From assembly GCA_910577015.1 (NCBI GenBank), contig CAJTKU010000007.1, positions 1 through 64,000 on the forward strand: 64,000 nt of DNA. Direction: 5' to 3'. Numbering within the stretch: position 1 is the stretch's first letter; each line of letters starts with the position of its first letter. The notes under the pieces are model-generated. The model had not been told where the DNA came from. It worked only from the letters and a program-made list of their open reading frames with translations, and did no database searches. Shown here piece after piece: positions 61,424 to 64,000 of this stretch. The stretch comes from an uncultured Lachnospiraceae bacterium (GTDB taxonomy: Bacteria > Bacillota > Clostridia > Lachnospirales > Lachnospiraceae). Made by a program: the position numbers and the translations under genes.

Positions 61424-61846
61424 ATGATAACACATGTTACAAAATTTAAAAACCCGGGATTCCGAGCCATTTTGCTATCTGTTTTTCTTATTTTACTTTT
61501 TGGGGCTTCCCTGCTGTATCTGTTTTGGGTCCGCAGCGCCCATACAGGCAGGTTGACGGCCTATATCTACCAAAACGGGACGTTGCTTACCACCATTGAC
61601 CTTTCCGCCGTTACAGAAACCTACTCTTTTACGGTAGATTCCCCCGACGGCGGCTATAATACCATAGAAATAAAGCCCGGCGCCATCGGCATAAAAGAAG
61701 CCGACTGCCCGGACAGGCTATGTGTTCTTATGGGATATGCGGACTCTTCCCTGCTGCCAATCGTCTGCCTGCCCCACGGTCTTGTGATTGAAATAAAGGA
61801 ACAGGCGGCAGCGCCGGGCATCGGCCCGGATGCCTTAAGCTATTAA
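61424..61846 (+). CDS. NusG domain II-containing membrane protein
   Basis: Predicted 140 residues. One membrane helix (about 15-36) is followed by a small NusG-II/KOW-like beta domain (TGRLTAYIYQNGTLLTTIDL ... GIKEADCPDRLCVLMGYADSSLLPIVCLPHGLVIEI). The two Cys in CPDRLC and the later Cys are conserved in this family. It is not a transcription factor. It is followed by the Gx transporter gene 14 bases on and is divergent from apbE. The trio recurs in Firmicutes near flavin-based electron transport genes. Confidence 0.9.
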   Translation: MITHVTKFKNPGFRAILLSVFLILLFGASLLYLFWVRSAHTGRLTAYIYQNGTLLTTIDLSAVTETYSFTVDSPDGGYNTIEIKPGAIGIKEADCPDRLCVLMGYADSSLLPIVCLPHGLVIEIKEQAAAPGIGPDALSY

Positions 61847-61860
61847 GAAGGAGGATGGGC

Positions 61861-62367
61861 ATGTCTGTTAAAAAATTAGCCACCCTGTCTGTTTTTACGG
61901 TAATTGCACTCACTATTTTTGTGGCGGAAAGCGCCATCCCCAACCCGGTTCCCATTCCGGGCATCAAGCTGGGGCTCGCCAATATTGTGACACTGCTCCT
62001 GCTGATGAATTTCACCCCCGCAGACGCCTTCTGGGCGCTTATGGCCCGAATCCTGCTGTCCTCTGTATTTTCCGGACAGATGATAACCCTGCTCTACAGC
62101 CTCTGCGGCGGCATTCTTTGCTTTGCGGCAATGTATGCGGTAAACCGCTTTTTGTCCGCACGTTTTATTTTCATCACCAGCATTTTCGGCGCCCTGTTCC
62201 ACAATATCGGACAAATCCTGATTGCTTACGCCCTGACCCGCACTGCCGGCATCTTTGCCTACCTGCCTTTTTTGACAGTGAGCGGTATGGTAACCGGGCT
62301 GTTTACGGGACTTTGCGCCTATTATGCACAAAAGTACCTGATGCCTCATATAAAAAGTTCGTATTGA
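61861..62367 (+). CDS. Gx transporter family membrane protein
   Basis: Predicted 168 residues from ATG 61861, placed six bases after AAGGAGG; the ATG at 61855 abuts that site and is unlikely. About five membrane helices are seen. It begins VKKLATLSVFTVIALTIFVAESAIPNPVPIPGIKLGLANIVTLLLL, typical of the family. It is often annotated as heptaprenyl diphosphate synthase component I, though it looks like an ECF-type S component. It ends in a 22-base tail-to-tail overlap with the GNAT gene. Confidence 0.9.
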   Translation: MSVKKLATLSVFTVIALTIFVAESAIPNPVPIPGIKLGLANIVTLLLLMNFTPADAFWALMARILLSSVFSGQMITLLYSLCGGILCFAAMYAVNRFLSARFIFITSIFGALFHNIGQILIAYALTRTAGIFAYLPFLTVSGMVTGLFTGLCAYYAQKYLMPHIKSSY

Positions 62368-62864
62368 TATTCTGTCCTTTCCTCGTCCGACGACTTGTTT
62401 TTCCTGCCGCCATGGATACCGGTGCGAACCATGCCAAGCTTTTCCATGATTTTATAAGATGCAATGTTTTTCATATCGCAATGTGCAATAAAATGTCTGA
62501 TTTGAAGATGCTTTACGGCATACTCCAGCAAAGCCTTTGCCGCTTCGTATGCAATTCCCTGTCCCCAGTATTCTTTGCTTATAATCCATCCCAATTCGCC
62601 GGACATATCGTCTCCTAGATAAATGCTCACCGCTCCGATTTGCCTGCCGTTATAAAGAACGGCAAACTCATAATATGACGGTTTATCACGCTTCCATTCC
62701 GCTTCCGCCCTTTGCAGAAAATCCGTTGTTTCCTCAATCGTTTTATTTGGCAGATGCACCATGTATTTTGTATTTTCATAATCAGAGGCATATTTATGTA
62801 CTGTTTTTAAGTGTTTGCTTCCTAACGGCTCCAGAAGAAGCCTTTCTGTTTTTATCGTTACCAT
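62346..62864 (-). CDS. GNAT family N-acetyltransferase (RimJ/RimL-like)
   Basis: Predicted 172 residues from ATG 62864 (AAGGAAAAATA upstream). It has TERLLLEPLGSKHLKTVHKY at the start, then GELGWIISKEYWGQGIAYEAAKALLEYA (acetyl-CoA site) and NIASYKIMEKLGMVRTG. Members acetylate ribosomal protein N-termini or small molecules. Substrate unknown. Confidence 0.92.
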   Translation of the reverse strand: MVTIKTERLLLEPLGSKHLKTVHKYASDYENTKYMVHLPNKTIEETTDFLQRAEAEWKRDKPSYYEFAVLYNGRQIGAVSIYLGDDMSGELGWIISKEYWGQGIAYEAAKALLEYAVKHLQIRHFIAHCDMKNIASYKIMEKLGMVRTGIHGGRKNKSSDEERTEYQYELFI

Positions 62865-62895
62865 TATTTTTCCTTCTTTGCTTTCCACTTTTAAA

Positions 62896-63372
62896 TTATA
62901 GAAATAACTCCATTATTCCGACGGTATAACCCACTTTTTCAAATTTTTCCAGCTTAACAGTGTGAAAACCCATTTGCCCATACTAGTTCCGCAGCGGTAT
63001 ATTGTCATGTACCATTCCCAGAACAATGCTGGTACAATTCCTCCTTTGGGCTTCTTCTTTGGCAAACTGCATGAGTCTGCTCCCAAATCCGTTATTCTGA
63101 TATGCCGGAAGTATGACGATATCATTCAAATGCATTTTATGTTCTTCCTCACGCATGGATAAAAAACCTGCCAATTCCCCACCGTGAACATACTTATACA
63201 TAAGACATCCACCATTATATTCTTCTTCCAGCACGCAATATGGCAGGCGCGTCCTTCCTCGATATGGACAATTATCCTCCGTCATACCAAACTGCGCTGC
63301 GATATTTTCATAACCCAGTGCCATAATTTCCAGACATGTATGTAAATCTTCTTTCTTTACAGGTCTAATCAT
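62896..63372 (-). pseudogene. GNAT family N-acetyltransferase interrupted by an in-frame amber codon
   Basis: The reading frame from ATG 63372 (GAGGTG upstream) encodes a GNAT protein of 158 codons. It has LPAYQNNGFGSRLMQFAKEEA at the acetyl-CoA site. Codon 130 (62983-62985) is TAG, and the frame continues for 28 codons as YGQMGFHTVKLEKFEKVG to a TAA at 62896. GNAT proteins usually read N-x-x-L-x-x-WYExxGF here, so TAG stands where a Trp (TGG) is expected. The product is either truncated after 129 residues or inactive. Confidence 0.8.
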
Positions 63373-63532
63373 ATCATGCACCTCATCCTGTCAGGCAGGG
63401 GACTCCTAATGTTATGGCTGCATGTAAAGCGCTTCACTGACATAATCCTGAAATTTTTTGACATCGGATAATAATCCGTTTTGTAACTTTGGGGAAGTTT
63501 CGAGTGTTTGATTGTATTGTGGCTCATACCCT

Positions 63533-64000
63533 TTATGATTCCATATCATAATTTTTCTGCAAAAACTCCAAAAGGGCTTTACATCCTTCCTCAACATCTG
63601 CATAGGTCGTATCAAAATCCCCTGTATACCACGGGTCTGCAATCGCCCTGCTGCTCCCTGCAAATTCTAGCAGCTTGTGTATCTTATGCTTTGGGTCTCC
63701 TCCCGCAATCCGCATCATATTGCGGATATTTGCATCATCCATTCCAATCAGATAGTCATATTCTTCATAATCGCGCTTTGTCATCTGCCGCGCCCTGTGC
63801 TCCACACATGGAATACCCTTTTTTCCGAGAATGCTTCTGGTTCCGTAATGGACGCCATTGCCGATTTCTTCCGTGCTGGTGGCGGCGGAAGAAATATGGA
63901 GGCAGGTTGTTAATCCTTGGGTTGCGGCCAGGTATTTTAGGACGGATTCGGCCATGGGGGAGCGGCAGATGTTGCCGGTGCAGATGAATAAGACTTTTAT
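63533..64000 (-). CDS. Low molecular weight protein-tyrosine phosphatase (start beyond the right edge)
   Basis: Partial; 156 codons are visible. Reading inward from the right edge, the sequence starts IKVLFICTGNICRSPMAESVL, so only one or a few codons are missing. The P-loop C-x5-R motif is CTGNICR. The general acid Asp is in DPWYTGDFDTTY. Members dephosphorylate tyrosine-kinase targets in capsule or stress control. Apparent starts inside the window (63955) are not real starts. Confidence 0.9.
   Translation of the reverse strand: MKVLFICTGNICRSPMAESVLKYLAATQGLTTCLHISSAATSTEEIGNGVHYGTRSILGKKGIPCVEHRARQMTKRDYEEYDYLIGMDDANIRNMMRIAGGDPKHKIHKLLEFAGSSRAIADPWYTGDFDTTYADVEEGCKALLEFLQKNYDMES

Noticed and set aside
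62913..63125. Alternate-frame ORF overlapping the end of the GNAT gene, as evidence for a frameshift
   Set aside because: The original frame continues with good GNAT sequence past the TAG, so a nonsense change is the simpler explanation.
63412..63532. Open minus-strand tail after the phosphatase (GYEPQYNQTLETSP...)
   Set aside because: The ORF containing it overlaps the phosphatase out of frame and has no start or ribosome site of its own. It might be a decayed gene end, but nothing supports that.
1..64000. tRNA, rRNA and riboswitch genes
   Set aside because: No cloverleaf-like sequence with a CCA-type end, no rRNA segment and no recognisable riboswitch core was found by reading; a covariance-model search would be needed to exclude small RNAs.

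Overview
The window looks like a chromosomal segment of an anaerobic, endospore-lineage Firmicute, most likely a Lachnospiraceae (class Clostridia). The evidence is a complete spoIIIAA-AH operon next to prfC, the order argR-recN-spoIVB-(spo0A locus), the rpoZ-gmk-remA-yicC block, a stand-alone glycyl-radical protein closely resembling the C-terminus of pyruvate formate-lyase, and strong AGGAGG-type ribosome binding sites. Almost every gene lies on the minus strand, so the window is probably on one replichore with leading-strand bias. I saw no rRNA, tRNA, CRISPR array, transposase or phage gene, and no gene-free stretch longer than 300 bases.

Layout from low to high coordinate. (1) 182-6853: a housekeeping operon transcribed right to left from a strong promoter at 6887-6915 (yicC, remA, gmk, rpoZ, rimO, pgsA, cinA, then a membrane-anchored zinc-ribbon protein). 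(2) 6953-21683: a nine-gene type IV pilus / type II secretion-like operon ending in a 7.8 kb gene. That gene encodes a 2588-residue protein which begins with a class III prepilin signal and continues as about 47 GLUG-like repeats. The operon has its own promoter with an 18-bp perfect palindrome just downstream of the -10, and a divergent XRE regulator stands beside it. (3) 22229-27513: small and large proteins of unknown function, including two tandem paralogous surface proteins, and a GNAT acetyltransferase. (4) 27573-32569: rqcH, a MOP-family flippase and glgA. (5) 32636-37583: the sporulation/stress locus with recN, spoIVB and, where spo0A is expected, two tandem genes encoding only the Spo0A DNA-binding domain. 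(6) 37134-44429: a classic Firmicute operon (asp23, nusB, xseA, xseB, ispA, dxs, tlyA, nadK, argR, recN). (7) 44480-52531: a transglutaminase-like lipoprotein, prfC, and spoIIIAA to spoIIIAH. (8) 52799-56390: grcA-like gene, a lipoprotein, pnp and rpsO. (9) 56533-61346: trpS, an intracellular GH2 glycosidase, a PlsC-type acyltransferase and ApbE. (10) 61424-64000: NusG-II and Gx-transporter genes on the plus strand, two GNAT genes (one with an in-frame amber codon), and a low-molecular-weight tyrosine phosphatase cut by the right edge.

The most unusual system is the pilus operon. It carries a PilB-type ATPase, a PilC platform protein, a fused PilM-PilN, a PilO-like protein, three minor pilin-like proteins, an ordinary PilA-size pilin and a giant repeat-bearing pilin. 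No retraction ATPase, secretin or prepilin peptidase gene is present in the window. I infer that the machine assembles a filament or pseudopilus that displays or carries a very long repeat adhesin. The second notable feature is the pair of receiver-less Spo0A-like regulators with near-identical promoters.
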